A DNA stretch of 64,000 nucleotides from Phytopythium helicoides (GCA_024867545.1 JANFNE010000019.1:1-64000); one strand, 5' to 3'. Positions 29,682-41,394 are shown, counted from the stretch's first letter. Program-made: numbers and translations. The notes: a model not told the origin generated them from the sequence alone.

Positions 29682-31326
29682 GGCCGCCGACCGACGCTCG
29701 GCTCGCAGGCTTTTTCAGCGGGTGCCTGGGCGAGAAAGGCGGCCGTGCCACGATGAAAATGGTGTGGCGCACATTGGTCGATTTGTGAAGTATCGACACA
29801 TCACATTTGTGTGTTTGGTTTTTTTTTTGCTGGGGCTTGGTTGGGTGCGAAAATGGGAAGAGATGGGGGGGGGGGAGCGCATACAAAGGCCAAGTCAAGC
29901 GCGGGTTGACGTTCGTTGTGTGTTGCGGAAGCGTCTTGATGTGGCGCCCAGTATGGGCGAGCGCGGTCGTGCACGCCACACGACGGTGGGACCTGGAAGC
30001 GACCGTGCAAGCCCGGCGACGCATTCGCTTCGGCGAGCGATTCAACCACACCACGCCGCCCAGCCGTACGAGAGTGTGGCATCGCCGGCCAGCTGGGCCA
30101 CGGATCAGCGCTCGGCTCCGTTCACGCACCCAGCACACTCTACCCTCTCTGTGGCGTTTTGTATGGCGGCGTCCGCCCACCTGGGGATTCCTCGGGCAGA
30201 TTGCACATTTCTGTCGCCTGCCTCCGGCTGCCTGTGCCTGCGGGAATAGTGACTCGCCTCCAAAGAGGCAACGATTCCTGGTGGCTGGAAAAACCGCTGC
30301 GCCGCCGCCGCGGCCGTTGTCTTTTGACGCCGGCGTGGGTTCATCCGCTTCCGGCACGTAGTTGGATGGATTATCGAACGGCGAGCGCTGCAAATATATA
30401 TCTAATATATACGGCGAGAGAGAGAGAGAGAGGACTGGCGGCGGCGCTGGCCTCACCATTTATACAGCGTGCATGTCCCCGCATTCTCGCGTTTTCTATT
30501 TGCGTCGTCGATGGATTTCGAGCGGCGCAAATCAGTCGGCATACAGTGGGCAAGTGCTCCCGCACAATTCCGCAACCACCACCCGGCGCATCGCGCAGAC
30601 GGTGGCTCGAATAGGCATTTTCGCAGACGGAGAGCCTGCTGGCGTCGCTTGCTTTTCTTCAAAAAAAGCTGAGGCATACGGCAGCCAAGTCACCACGGGG
30701 AGCCTCCAGGAGGATGGGAGCCGCCACCAAAAGTAAAAACAGGCGATTTACGCCGGCTCTCGACGCTTTACCTCCGACAAGACTCGATGTTGCGCGTCGG
30801 CGGTTGCCTCCTCTCCCCATGCAATCGCGGACTGAATCTCGCCATCGACGCTAATACCGTGGGTTTAGCACTAAAGCATAGCGTTTTGCGCAATTCGTCA
30901 CTCTCGGAAGCCGAAAAGCTGCGCAGGCACTCACGCCGCCCCCTGCTGGCCCGCTCCTCTTCTCTCGCCGCGCCGGGGCGCTTCCTTCTCCCTCGTCCGT
31001 CCTTCCTTCTTTTCTCCCCCTCCGCAAGGCGCAACGGCACTTTTCGCCCGCGGCCGCCTCCCGCACGCGCCGCGCTCGCCGGCGCTCAGTTTGGCTTCCG
31101 AGCGCTCCGAGGCAGGCGACCCGCACCTCTTTCTTCTCCCTCCCCCGACCGTCGTCGTCGGCGCCGCCTCACCTGGCCGCGTCACCCCCTCGGCGTTTCC
31201 GACCTCCGTCCCGAGCCTCCCGTCTTTCTTCGATAGCGGGCGCCCTTTCCCAGCTTTCCCCTCCGCCGCCGCTCCGCCTTTCGCCACAACCGGATTTCCT
31301 CCCCGCGAAGAAGCGCCGCGCACGCC
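29682..31326. other. Long low-complexity intergenic region
   Basis: 1.6 kb without a supported gene, between divergent promoters. Contains a run of ten T (29819-29828), a run of eleven G (29865-29875), a GA repeat (30416-30432) and a strongly pyrimidine-rich 500 bases before the AN1 gene that probably includes its leader. Confidence 0.5.
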
Positions 31327-31902
31327 ATGGCGCCCAACTCGTCGTCGATTTTCAACAAGCCTGCGACCGAGGCGCCGGCCGATAACGCCGTGCTCGTGTC
31401 CAAGACCTCGGCCGCGCCTACGTCGACGCCCGCGGACGCCACGAGCGCGGCCGCGGCCTCGCCCTCGACGACGACTATGACGGCCTCAGCCTCGGTCGTG
31501 ACGTCCGCTGCGGGTGGCGTCGACTGCCGCCAGGCGCCGGCGAGCCCCTCGGACGTGTCGGCCACGCGCTTCTCGCCCTCGGTGCTCGACAACGTCAAGC
31601 TGTCAATTCGCAAGTCGTGCCTCAAGCGGCCCAGCCCAACGTCGCCGATCGCGGCCGAGACACCCAAGCCCGTCGCCTGCGAGCCCTCGCGGCCAGTGCA
31701 GAAGAACCGGCGGCGTTGCTGGGAGTGCAAGGCCAAGGTCGGCCTCACCGCTGTGACGTGCCGTTGCGACTACACGTTCTGCAACAAGCACCGTTACGCC
31801 GAGGAGCACAAGTGCACGTTCAACTTCAAGACGGCCGGCAAGCGGAAGCTTGAGGAGGATAACCCGCGCATTGTGCCGTCGAAGGTCGCGCGCATCAACT
31901 AG
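31327..31902 (+). CDS. AN1-type zinc-finger protein
   Basis: 191 residues, intronless. The N-terminal 125 residues are Ala/Ser/Thr/Pro-rich and probably disordered. Residues 130-170 form an AN1 finger: CWECKAKVGLTAVTCRCDYTFCNKHR then EEHKCTFNF, with all Cys and His ligands. A basic tail (AGKRKLEEDNPRIVPSKVARIN) is typical of stress-associated AN1 proteins. It lacks the A20 finger present in many relatives. Family members bind ubiquitin or proteasomal factors and respond to stress; this is the likely but unproven role. Confidence 0.88.
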   Translation: MAPNSSSIFNKPATEAPADNAVLVSKTSAAPTSTPADATSAAAASPSTTTMTASASVVTSAAGGVDCRQAPASPSDVSATRFSPSVLDNVKLSIRKSCLKRPSPTSPIAAETPKPVACEPSRPVQKNRRRCWECKAKVGLTAVTCRCDYTFCNKHRYAEEHKCTFNFKTAGKRKLEEDNPRIVPSKVARIN

Positions 31903-32366
31903 ACAAGTTCTGGTCGGGCTACAAACAGCGCCCGACCGGGCCAAGACGACCGAATCACTCGACGGGATCGACGACTGCCGCGTTCAGATGTTCGTCCAGC
32001 GTGGCGCAGCATTCCAACTTTCTGCCCGGCAGCCTTGTGGCACATGTCTACAAGAGCCGCTCTCTCATGGAGCGCCGCGGTGGCAGTCAGTCAGCAGCTT
32101 GCCCAGCGCAACCCCGCTCCACCCGCATGCAGTCACGCGCGGTGAACGCGTCGAGGAGTTCGGTACACCCCAGGAGCCGCGAAGCAATAGTAGTAGGACC
32201 CTCTTTGGAGAATTTTTATTACCGTATAACATTATCTTCCACCATCACGTCTCGTCGTCTCATGCCTTACTCGCATCCACGAATGCCAAGCCGTCATCAT
32301 TTGGCAACAGCATGGCACGTCAGCCATTACATGTGATAGGTGGGAGATGGTGTTCTATTCACTCGC
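31903..32366. other. 3' spacer between convergent genes
   Basis: 460 bases between the AN1 gene and the convergent thioesterase-like gene; no gene seen. Confidence 0.4.
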
Positions 32367-33041
32367 TTAGAACGGGAGGTTGACGGAGCGCAGCCACTCC
32401 TGCAGGAATCCGCGCGGCTGGGCGGTGGTGGCGTCGGCTGGCGACGCGGCCTTGGCGTCCTCGATGAGCTGCTGCTGCTGCGCCTCCATGCTGGCCTTGC
32501 ACGCGGCATCCCACTCGAGGAACTGCTTGACGACGTCGGGCATCTCGGTGGGGACGTCTGGCGCGACGCCGTCGACCTCCTCGAGGATCTGCGCGCCGGA
32601 GATGCACTGGCGTCCCTGGCGCACGGTGGCGCGGCAGAGCCCCTCGGCGTATACCTTTCCGCTGGTGGGGCACTGGAAGTGGTGCAGGAAGTACATCCAG
32701 TCGTCGTCCCAGTAGGCGACCTGCGTGCGGATCTCGTAGGGCCGGAAGGGCGGGATGGGGTGGCGGTAGCGGATGGCCTGCGAGCCCACGAGGAACACGC
32801 GGCGCTGCTTGAGTGCCTGCCAGAAGATGCCCGACACGGCCGAGAAGTGCCAGCGCGCCAGCTCCATGTTGAACAGGTACGACGCGTTGTTGAGGTGCAG
32901 GTTGATGTCGCAGTCGAGGAAGCCCGGCCGCGCGCGCCACACGGCCGGGTACGACACGCCCAGGCCCGGAGCGATGGCCCCGCGGTGGAGCGCGCGGTGC
33001 ACCAGGCCCGCGCCCACGTTCCAGAAGATGCGGCCCACCAT
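32367..33041 (-). CDS. THEM6-like thioesterase (hotdog fold), intronless paralogue 1
   Basis: 224 residues from MVGRIFWNVGAG. The hotdog-fold core reads WRARPGFLDCDINLHLNNASYLFNMELARWHF, close to the DxDxNxHxNNxxY signature of THEM6/4HBT-type acyl-thioesterases, followed by QAIRYRHPIPPFRPYEI, WMYFLHHFQCP and KVYAEGL. The C-terminal EFLEWDAACKASME-type segment is shared by all three paralogues here. Substrate unknown. Unlike its two neighbours it has no intron; its coding sequence passes straight through the shared intron position (HFSAVSGIFWQAL). Confidence 0.82.
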   Translation of the reverse strand: MVGRIFWNVGAGLVHRALHRGAIAPGLGVSYPAVWRARPGFLDCDINLHLNNASYLFNMELARWHFSAVSGIFWQALKQRRVFLVGSQAIRYRHPIPPFRPYEIRTQVAYWDDDWMYFLHHFQCPTSGKVYAEGLCRATVRQGRQCISGAQILEEVDGVAPDVPTEMPDVVKQFLEWDAACKASMEAQQQQLIEDAKAASPADATTAQPRGFLQEWLRSVNLPF

Positions 33042-33593
33042 GGAGGCTGAGGGCGGCGGAGGCGATAGGCGAGTGGCGCGGCGACACGCATGTTGTCGGC
33101 TCGACAAGGGATGGCTGCACGTCGGGGCGGATGGGTGCGCCTGACGTCCGGCTCTTTGATTGGTTGTAACTCGTGAGATATTGCTGTTTTGGCCAATAGA
33201 AGATATGAGACGTTACAGATTTGGCCAATCATCTTGCGCGAAATGTGTTGACGCATGATTGTTTCGAGCTGCTGACTTTCATGACCATGAAGCGATGTAG
33301 GAGACGGCAGAGCAGCAGCCAGGCGGAGATGCCTAGCGCGCACGAATTTGCTAGCTGAGCCACCCTTTAGACCCCTGCCCGCTCGGCGTAAGCTGCTGCT
33401 TCAACGCGTCCGCCGCGTCTGCCAGGGACCGGATGCTCGTTGCTTACGATTGATGAGCAGCAAAGCATGCGTGGAGTGCTGCGGTCCAGCCCTGACGCAA
33501 GGCTGGCCTGACACCTCCGTGCACCACTTCACCATTTCAAGTGATACCTAGCGATCTGGAGGATCCTGACCGCCGCCCCACCCGTGGACCTCT

Positions 33594-33610
33594 TCACTTT
33601 TCATTTTGCC
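33594..33610 (+). promoter_or_regulatory. Initiator plus flanking promoter region of thioesterase paralogue 2
   Basis: TCACTTTTCATTTTGCC, 16 bases before the ATG at 33626, closely like the element in front of the sugar transporter. It implies a very short 5' leader. Confidence 0.65.
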
Positions 33611-33625
33611 AGCTCCGTGGACGAG

Positions 33626-34352
33626 ATGGTGGCGCGGATCCTCTGGAACCTCGGGACCGGCCTCGTCCAGCGCGCGCTGCGCAAGGGCTCCATCCCGTCA
33701 GGCATGGGCGTCAAGTACCCGGCGATCTGGCGCGCACGACCAGGCTTCCTCGACTGCGACGTCAATCTGCACCTCAACAACTCGGCGTTCTTGTACAATA
33801 TGGAGCTCGCGCGGTGGCACTTTTCAGCGTAAGGAAATTCGATGCGGGGTGGGGACTGCAACGCGATACTGACTGTGGGAATATCTGTTCGGCAGGGTCT
33901 CGGGGATCATCTTCTCGGTGCTCAAGCCCGGCCGCGTCTTCCTCATCGGATCTCAAACGATCCGGTATCGCCACTCCATCCCTCCGTTCAAGCCGTACGA
34001 GATCCAAACACAAGTTGCGTTCTGGGACGATGAGTGGATCTACTTTTTGCACCATTTCCAGTGCCCCGTGAGCGGCAAGCTCTACGCTGAAGGTTTGAGC
34101 CGTGCGACACTGAGGGAGGGAAAGAAGCGTGTATCTGTCGGCCAAATGTTTGAAGAGGTTGAGGGCGTGGCGCTCGAAGCGCCAACAGAGATGCCCGACG
34201 TCGTCAAGAAGTTCCTCGAGTGGGACGCTGCATGCCGAGTCAGCATGGAGACCCAGCAGGACAAACTCGCTGCCGAAACGTCCAAGCAAGACGAGTCGCA
34301 CGGGTTTGTGTCCGAGTGGCTTCGCTCTGTCAACCCGCCATTCGGAGCGTGA
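33626..34352 (+). CDS. THEM6-like thioesterase, paralogue 2, two exons
   Basis: Exons 33626-33828 and 33896-34352 with a 67-base intron (GTAAGG...GGCAG) give 219 residues. It starts MVARILWNLGTGLVQRALRKG. Core motif FLDCDVNLHLNNSAFLYNMELARWHFSA, then TIRYRHSIPPFKPYEI, WIYFLHHFQCP and KLYAEGLSRATL. The intron falls after HFSA, the same codon and phase as in paralogue 3. Probably an acyl-CoA or acyl-protein thioesterase-like enzyme; substrate unknown. Divergently transcribed from paralogue 1. Confidence 0.85.
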
Positions 34353-34466
34353 ATGGAGTCGTGTGAGAAGCAAAGGAGGTTGGATCGGACATTTTTCGTT
34401 TATCTAAATGAACTTTGAAGAAGTGTATGTTGCTTGCTGGGCTTTCGATCTGGCGTAGTTCGATAG

Positions 34467-35231
34467 CTAGCTTGATGCCATGCTCTTAAATGGCCAGTTG
34501 CTGGACTGCGCCATCTCTCGCTTGACGCGCGTCCAAAGGTCCTTCGGTGGGTCTTCCTTTGAAAGCTTCGCGATAGCCTCCTTTCCCTTCGCTTCCGTGC
34601 TCTCCATGCTCTCGCGGCATGCTGCGTCCCATTCGAGGAACCCTTTGACGGCGTCGGGCATCTCGCCGGTCGGCACTTCTGCCAGCACGCGCGAGTCCTT
34701 CTCGACCTCACCGTACAGCTCAGAGCCCGAAAGGAGCTTTCCGCCTGGAGCCTGCACGGTGACGCGCACCAGGCCCTCCGCGTAGAGCTTGTTGGTCTTG
34801 GGACACTGGAACTGGTGCAGGAAATAGATCCAGCGCTCGTCCCAGAAGACGATGCGCGTGTGGATCTCGTACGGCGCGAACGGAGGGATCGCTCGGCGGT
34901 AGCGCACAGCCTGAGACGCAGCGAGGAACGCTCGGCGGTGCCTCATCGCCTGGAACAGGATGCCCGTAGCGCTGCATCAAGCAGTACCATCAGATCCAGA
35001 GATACACAGCAAGGAGACCAAGCCGTACCCGGTGAAGTGCCAGCGCGCGAGCTCCATGGCGTACAGGTACGACGAGTTGTTGAGGTGCAGGTTCACGTCG
35101 CAGTCGAGCAGCCCCGCGCGGCCCTTCCACACCGCTGGGTACCTGATTGCCATCCCCGACGCCATCGTCTTCTTGTTGATGGCGCGGTGCATGAGCCCCG
35201 CCGCGCCGTTCCACAGCGCACGCAGCACCAT
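34467..35231 (-). CDS. THEM6-like thioesterase, paralogue 3, two exons
   Basis: Exons 35231-35029 and 34971-34467 with a 57-base intron give 235 residues from MVLRALWNGAAG. Core LLDCDVNLHLNNSSYLYAMELARWHF, then QAVRYRRAIPPFAPYEI, WIYFLHQFQCP and KLYAEGLVRV. Somewhat more divergent than the other two. It converges on paralogue 2, about 115 bases between stops. Confidence 0.85.
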
Positions 35232-35337
35232 AATCCGTCCTGTCGAGTCGGCGCAAGCCTCAGGATTCCGACGAGACGCGTCCGCTGCGGATCGAGTCAC
35301 TAAATTGAAGATTGAAGTTGTTGCTCAGCATTCTTTA

Positions 35338-36000
35338 TCACCTTGGTTCCCAACGTCGTATCTTACGACATAACCGCATGGACTGCGTGCGATAGTATCT
35401 GCATGACACGCGTGTTTCTCATTAGCATGGAGTGCCTGGAACCCAGCGAGGGCGCGTCATGAGGACTGCCTAGGCGACTCAACGGACACTACACTACTCG
35501 ACTGGATTTTCTCGGGCGCGTTGAAGGCTTGCTGAGAGCCGTCGTGGATTCCAACGCACAGTCCTAAATTCTTTCCACAACGTCGCCCCACCAGATCCTA
35601 GCGGTTCAATGGGACCGTTATGGGAGGAACGATTGGCTGGCTGAGCAAGCCGCAGCACTCGACGCGCATCCTTTCTTCTCTCAGTCGTGAATTTGCAAGA
35701 TGGAGTCCAAGCGGCCGCATCTCCCGGCTCACGACCCGGGGCCACGCAGCAACTCCAAGGAGCCGACGAGGAGGACGGTGGTGATGGAGACGAGAAGGAG
35801 CGGCTCTGCCAAGTCTCACTTCGACCTTTTCAGCTCGCAGTCACGGCAACGCCTTGCCTGTAAGCCTCGCCGATCCTCTTTCCACGGCCAGGCGGTTCGG
35901 GTTTCCTTGCGCTGTTCCCACAGTGACCAAGGCCGAATCCTCCCGAACTATCACAGCGCCGTTGATTCAGTTGGAGACCCGCGGGGTTCGCGGACTCAAG
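35338..36000 (+). repeat. Dispersed repeat, longest copy, with degenerate coding start
   Basis: The first module (35338-35560) matches the inverted copy at 10237-10457. The second (35640-36000) matches 20105-20455 and has an initiator-like CTCAGTCGTGAATTTGC and an ATG at 35700 (MESKRPHLPAHDPGPRS). A plausible intron follows (GTAAGC at about 35860 to CCCACAG at about 35922). An open frame continues to 36350 with a Trp-rich patch, FREWKDPLAFACGRWWSF, that may be coding remnant. I cannot name the family; a decayed transposon or multicopy gene is likely. Confidence 0.65.
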
Positions 36001-36327
36001 ACGGAGGGCGGCATTACGCAAACAGGCGACGGGCGGTCAGCCCGAGTGAAGATGGAAACGATGGAGACGACAAAGGCGAAGGAGACGACGGAGATCAAGG
36101 AGCCAACGATGATGCCAGTCAACCCAAATCGCGCGACTTTCAAAGATTCCGTGAGTGGAAAGATCCACTGGCGTTCGCATGCGGGCGCTGGTGGAGTTTC
36201 ATAGCCATCTCACGTCCCGGGACGCGTGCCCATAACCACTGCACCGAGATGCCAGTACGGGATACCTCATGTGCACTAAGGGTTATCACCAGGCTATCAA
36301 TAGTATCGACAGCACCTCGTGCTCCAT

Positions 36328-39250
36328 CTACTGCTCAAATGCGACCTTGAACACGTCGTCATAGTAATCCGCAAAGTGCACATCGAGGCCCTCGCGCAGG
36401 TAGTCGTCGAGCTCTTCAAAGTCGCGCTGGTTGGCGATCGGGAGAATAAGAGTCGTCACGCCGGCCCGCTTGGCCGCGATCGTCTTCTCCTTGATGCCGC
36501 CGACCGGGAGCACCTTGCCTACCAGCGAGATTTCGCCCGTCATGGCTAGGTTGGGCTTCACCGTCCTGAAAAGCAGCGAACAAGCATAGTTAGGCGTAGG
36601 TCACACATGTTCCAGAGCATTGTCACGTACTTGTTCATGGCGAGCGACAGCAGCGCCGTCACCATAGTGCAGCCCGCGGACGGACCGTCCTTCGGCGTCG
36701 CGCCTTCGGGAACATGCAGGTGAATCTCGCTTTCCTCGAAGAACTTATTCTCCGAGTCAACTTCCTGCATCTTGGCGCGCGCATACGTGTAGGCGATCTT
36801 GGTACTCTCCTCCATCACGGAGCCCATTTGGCCGGTGGTCGTCAGACCCGCGCGGTCGCCCTTGGACATGATCTTCGTCGTCTCAATGTAGAGCGACGAC
36901 CCGCCCATTGCAGTCCACGCAAGACCCATAACGACACCTGGGAACAACTTGTCGTACATCTTGTCCCTGCATCATCAACGCACACAAACACAATGGTGAG
37001 CTTACGAAGGAAGGATTTTGAAGACCACCACAGAGCGTAAACGTACGACTGGAAGATCGGCTTGCCAACGTATTTGGACAGCTTCTCCGGCGTGACCAGG
37101 AACCGGTCGTCATCCTTTGCCTCGGCGGGCTCAGCAGACGGAGCATCTTCGGCTTGGGCTGCCTTCTGCTCCGCATCCTCAATCTCCTGCACGACCTCGA
37201 GCGCAATCTTGCGGAAGATCTTCTCGACATGCTTCTCTAGGTTACGCACACCACTCTCGCGGCAGTACTGCTTGACGAGCGTCAGGATCGCATCATCTGT
37301 CAGCCCAAGAGATTCAGGGGTCTTGTGCACCGAGTCCTTGCCCAGACCAGTGCGCTCGACTACCTTCGGAACAAGGTACTCCTTCGCGATCGCCAGCTTT
37401 TCGGGAGAGTCGTAGCCCGAAAGCCGCAAGACTTCCATACGGTCAAGAAGAGGGCCAGGAATTGTGTCCGTGACGTTCGCCGTGCAAATGAAGAGCACGC
37501 GAGACAGATCAACGGGTACGTCCATGTAATGGTCGACAAACGCCGTGTTCTGAGAAGGGTCCAGGAGCTCCAGCAGCGCCGACGCCGGGTCCCCCTGGTA
37601 TCCGCGACCAAGCTTGTCAATCTCGTCGATCAGGATGAGCGGGTTGGAGCTCTGCGTGGTCTTGAGGCACTGGATAAGCTTGCCGGGCATTGCTCCGACG
37701 TACGTGCGACGGTGGCCCTTGATTTCAGCGACATCGCTCAAGCCACCAACCGAGAAGCGGTAGAACTCACGGTTGAGCGAGCGAGCAATCGAGTGACCAA
37801 TGCTCGTCTTGCCGACGCCAGGAGGTCCAACAAAGCAAAGAATCTTGCCCTGAACACCTCCCTTCAGCTTGGAGACTGCAATGAACTCCAAAATGCGCTC
37901 CTTGATGTCGGAAAGACCGTAGTGGTCTTCGTCCAGGATCGTCTTTGCCTTCGTTAGGTCAAAGTTTTCTTCCGTTGACTTGCCCCACGGCAGCTGTGTG
38001 AGCCAGTCCAGGTAGTTTCGCGTGACATTAAACTCGGAAGAGTTCTTCTCCAGCATCGACATCTTGTTTAGCTCCTCCTCAACAACGTCACTGACACTGG
38101 CAGGAATCGAGCCAGCCGGGAAGGCCTCGATCCGCTCACGGTACTTGGTAATCATCGCGTCCTTGTCATCCTTCTCCATGCCAAGCTCTTTCTTGATCGC
38201 CTTGAGCTGCTCCATGAGCAGGTAGTTGCGCTGGTTCTTGGACACCTTCTCCTCCACTTGCTCCTTGATGACCTGCTGCACCTTGCTCAGCTCGAGCTCC
38301 TTGGTGATGAGCTCGAGCGCCTTCTTCAGCCGAAGCTCGCACGACATTTCTTCCATGACTTGCTGCAGCTCCTCGCCATCTGCGGTCGTCACCGATGCGG
38401 CAAAGTCCGCGAGCTTGTACGGGTTATGGATGTCGATGCGCTGCGAGAAGTACTGCATGTGCTCCTTGAAGAGCGGGTTGAGCTTGACAATCTCACGCAG
38501 CGTCGCCACAATCTCGTTAGAGTACGCGCGGATGAGCTTGTTCTTGGGGTCGTACTCGGGGTTCTCGAGCGCGTTGATCTTGACGCGCATGGGCGGACCT
38601 TCGTCGTGGACACCGTCAATCGCGATGCGGCGCTGTGAGACCATGAGCACCTGCACCGAGTTGGCGTCAAACGGGAGCATGTTGTCGATGCGCGCAAAGC
38701 TGCCGACGTGGTGGATGTCGCTGAGGTCCTTTACGAGGTCCTCCGAGCCGCCAGAGGATCCCGTCGCGTCCGAGCCACTGGCTCCGCCGCTCGCATTCTT
38801 CTTCAGGAACACACCGACGTACTTCTGCCCGCTCTCGCGCAGTGCCATAAGCGCCTTGGTCACGTCCGGGTTCGTGATGGTCATGGGGAGCACGACGCCC
38901 GGGAAGAACGGTCGGCGGTGCGCCGGGATGGCCAGCACGTGCGGGTACGTGGGGGTGTTGTCTCCGTCGCCCAGCGTAGCCACGGCGCTGTCGATGACAA
39001 CCTCGACCTTGGGCGCGTCCTCGTCGCCATCCTGCGGGTTCGTGGCGCCCTCGGGCTTGTCGTCGTCGTCCTTGCCGTCGCCGCTCTCGGTCGAGAAGTA
39101 GCAGCCGAGCGGCGAGCGCCACATGGCCAGGCGAGGAGGCGCCGCGGTCGGCGGCGCGGACGCGAACAGCGGGCGGTGCGACAGCCGCGCGGCGCCGACG
39201 GAGCGCGCGGGTCGCGCGAGCGCGAAGCGCCTGAGCAGCGCGGTGGCCAT
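36328..39250 (-). CDS. Mitochondrial Lon protease, three exons
   Basis: Exons 39250-37047, 36966-36631 and 36565-36328; introns of 80 and 65 bases. 925 residues, a normal length. The N-terminus [27 protein letters not shown] is an Arg-rich mitochondrial presequence, the reason for choosing 39250. LON substrate domain about 100-320, coiled linker, AAA+ domain with Walker [10 protein letters not shown], Walker B LILIDEID and [13 protein letters not shown], then the protease domain: PPGVV-type [14 protein letters not shown], catalytic Ser in [14 protein letters not shown] and Lys in [14 protein letters not shown]. It degrades oxidised or misfolded matrix proteins and binds mitochondrial DNA in other eukaryotes. 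Complete and intact. Confidence 0.96.
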
Positions 39251-39557
39251 GCCTTTCTCCTTGGAGGCAGCAGCAGCAATGGCACTCGTCAAACGATCAT
39301 TCCAGGCGAGTTGATGCGAACCTGCACACCAAGATGCGGACCAAACAAGTGGGCCGAGCCCGTCAACATGGGGATTACGCGATCAAGGCCCGTCAGCGGG
39401 TCGGACCCGACGCGCGATGATGGATACCTCCATACGAATACAGGAAGTGTTGGCGGGTTTTGACGCATCCACGGGCCCAACTCGAACCCACATTTCTGCT
39501 GACCCGACCCACGAACATTTATCTCGAATTTTCGGCTTGCTCCCCGGGATGGCTACA

Positions 39558-41394
39558 CTACGGCAACTCGTCCAGGTGGTGCAGCGCGTGCTTGAGCTGC
39601 TTGAGCTGGGCAAAGTACTGCTCCTTCTCGCCTACGAGCTGCTCGTTCTGCGCCCGCAGACCCTTGACCTCGCGCACCAGCACCTTGCGCTGCGACCGCA
39701 GCTGCACTTCGAGGTCCTTCTTCTCCTCGGCGAGCAGATCCACCATGTCCTGCACAATCTGTTGCCACAGTGCCACACGAAATCATTCCATCAGTGCGGA
39801 CGACTCACATGCTTTATCAACAACAGCACCCCTCACCCGCATCTTGCTCGCCTGGTCTTCGCGCATCTTCTCCATCTCGGTGCGCAGCGCGGCGTTCTGG
39901 TGCGCGTACTCGGTCAGCGCAAGTTCGTACTCCTGGTTCTTGGCGTCCAGGAAACCCATGATTTCGCGATCCATGGCGGCTTGCTCGTCCTTCTTGGTGC
40001 TCAAATCCATCGTTGCAGACAGCGTGTCTTCGAGTTCCTTGAGTTTCTCCATGAGGAAATCTCGCACGTTCTCGGCACCGTACAGCCGCGCAGCAATGTC
40101 CTCTTTTTCTGCCTGCACTTGTGCCAGGTGGCCCTGAATGCGTCGAGCAAATGAGTCTACACTTTTGATGATATGTCTTCGATAGTTATGAGAGAAAGCG
40201 AACGCACCTCGAGTGCCTTGACTCGCGTGGACATGTCGTGGAAGAGTTTCATCTCTTCTTTCTTTAACGACTTGACAATCATCTCAACCTTGCTCATCTG
40301 CAAACATCATCAAGAAAGTCGGCGTTAGCGTAGCTAGACAAATACTCCTGTGGAAAATCATCAGCCAACCTTCTCTTTCTCTGCGGGACTGACATGGATC
40401 TCGCTTTTGCTTCGAGGGACTGATCGGGGGATCGAAGTTCGGCTTGCTGCTGGGGATTTCTGTGCAGGTTTTCGGGTCTGGGGTGGCAGTATTGTTGGCA
40501 TCCCAAACATGGTATTTACTCGAGTCATGAGGCCATGGTTCGTCAAGCTGACGGCGAATACGCTGTTGGCGTCAAGGTATGCGAACGATCGCATAAGGAG
40601 TTTGTCCGGGAGGGCATCCAATCCACTAGCCTCGCGAACTGTATGTGCGCGCGCAGGTGCGCTCTGTGGGGCAGCTGGCTCGGACCGTCCATTCCTGTAC
40701 GGTTGTGCTCTAGCTCCGGCAGTCAGAGGACTCGTCTTGAGCAAATGCTGGATGCTGTTGGTACGTCGCAAGTCCCGGATCTCGCGCTGCGCGCTTGTCA
40801 GCTCCTTGGACACCTGCGCCGTCTGTATCAGCTGGTTTCTCGCTTGCTCCAGCTCCTTCTCGACGCTGTATCATTCCAACAGCGGTCAGCATCAACAACT
40901 CGCCACAGCGTCATCCTCGCGTCACGTACACATCCTTCTTGCTCAACTCCTCAAGCACAATGGCCATGTTCTCGTTTAGGCGCGCGACGATTTGTCTCCC
41001 GTCCTTGCTCCACCTTGGCCGCAAACTCAAACGCCTGTTCTTGGCAGTTCCCGTGTCAGCCCACCCACAGTCGACGCCTCGGAGTCAACAGCGCCGCGCA
41101 CCTCCTGGCGCTCCTGCACCAGCTCGCTCTCGCGCTGCTGCAGCTCCTGCACGGAGCTCTCGGCCACTCGCAGCTCTCTGCGCAGCCGGTCGAGCTCGCA
41201 CTCGTGTTCGAACGCCTCCACGTCGTACACCATCTCCTCCAGCACGCTGTGCACCTGCGCTCCGCGTCAGCTCGAGCTCCCGCGACCGCCACTCAGAACC
41301 ACGTCACCTCCGTCATCACTAGCTGTGTCTCCCGCAGTCGCGCTTCCTCGCGCTCGATGGCGAGGCGCACGAGGCCGCTCGAGCGCTTCAGCAT
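39558..41394 (-). CDS. F-box and coiled-coil protein, seven exons
   Basis: Exons about 41394-41308, 41254-41102, 41034-40930, 40865-40370, 40297-40208, 40133-39837, 39758-39558. The product is mostly coiled coil, with an F-box-like segment in exon 4 (LDALPDKLLMRSFAYLDANSVFAVSLTNHG). It is probably cytoskeletal or centrosomal, or a ubiquitin-ligase adaptor; the function is unknown. Exon 3 is ambiguous: starting at 41034 it opens AFEFAAKVEQ but is one base out of frame with its own 3' half (VARLNENMAIVLEELSKKD); starting at 41039 keeps one frame and gives 477 residues. The exon 4 donor, GTTGGC, is also unusual. Confidence 0.65.

Noticed and set aside
29269..30249. Plus-strand open frame of 326 codons
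   Set aside because: Antisense to exon 1 of the SUMO protease, then low-complexity spacer.
33584..33832. Thioesterase paralogue 2 starting at 33584
   Set aside because: That codon is GTG and the initiator at 33594 lies downstream of it.
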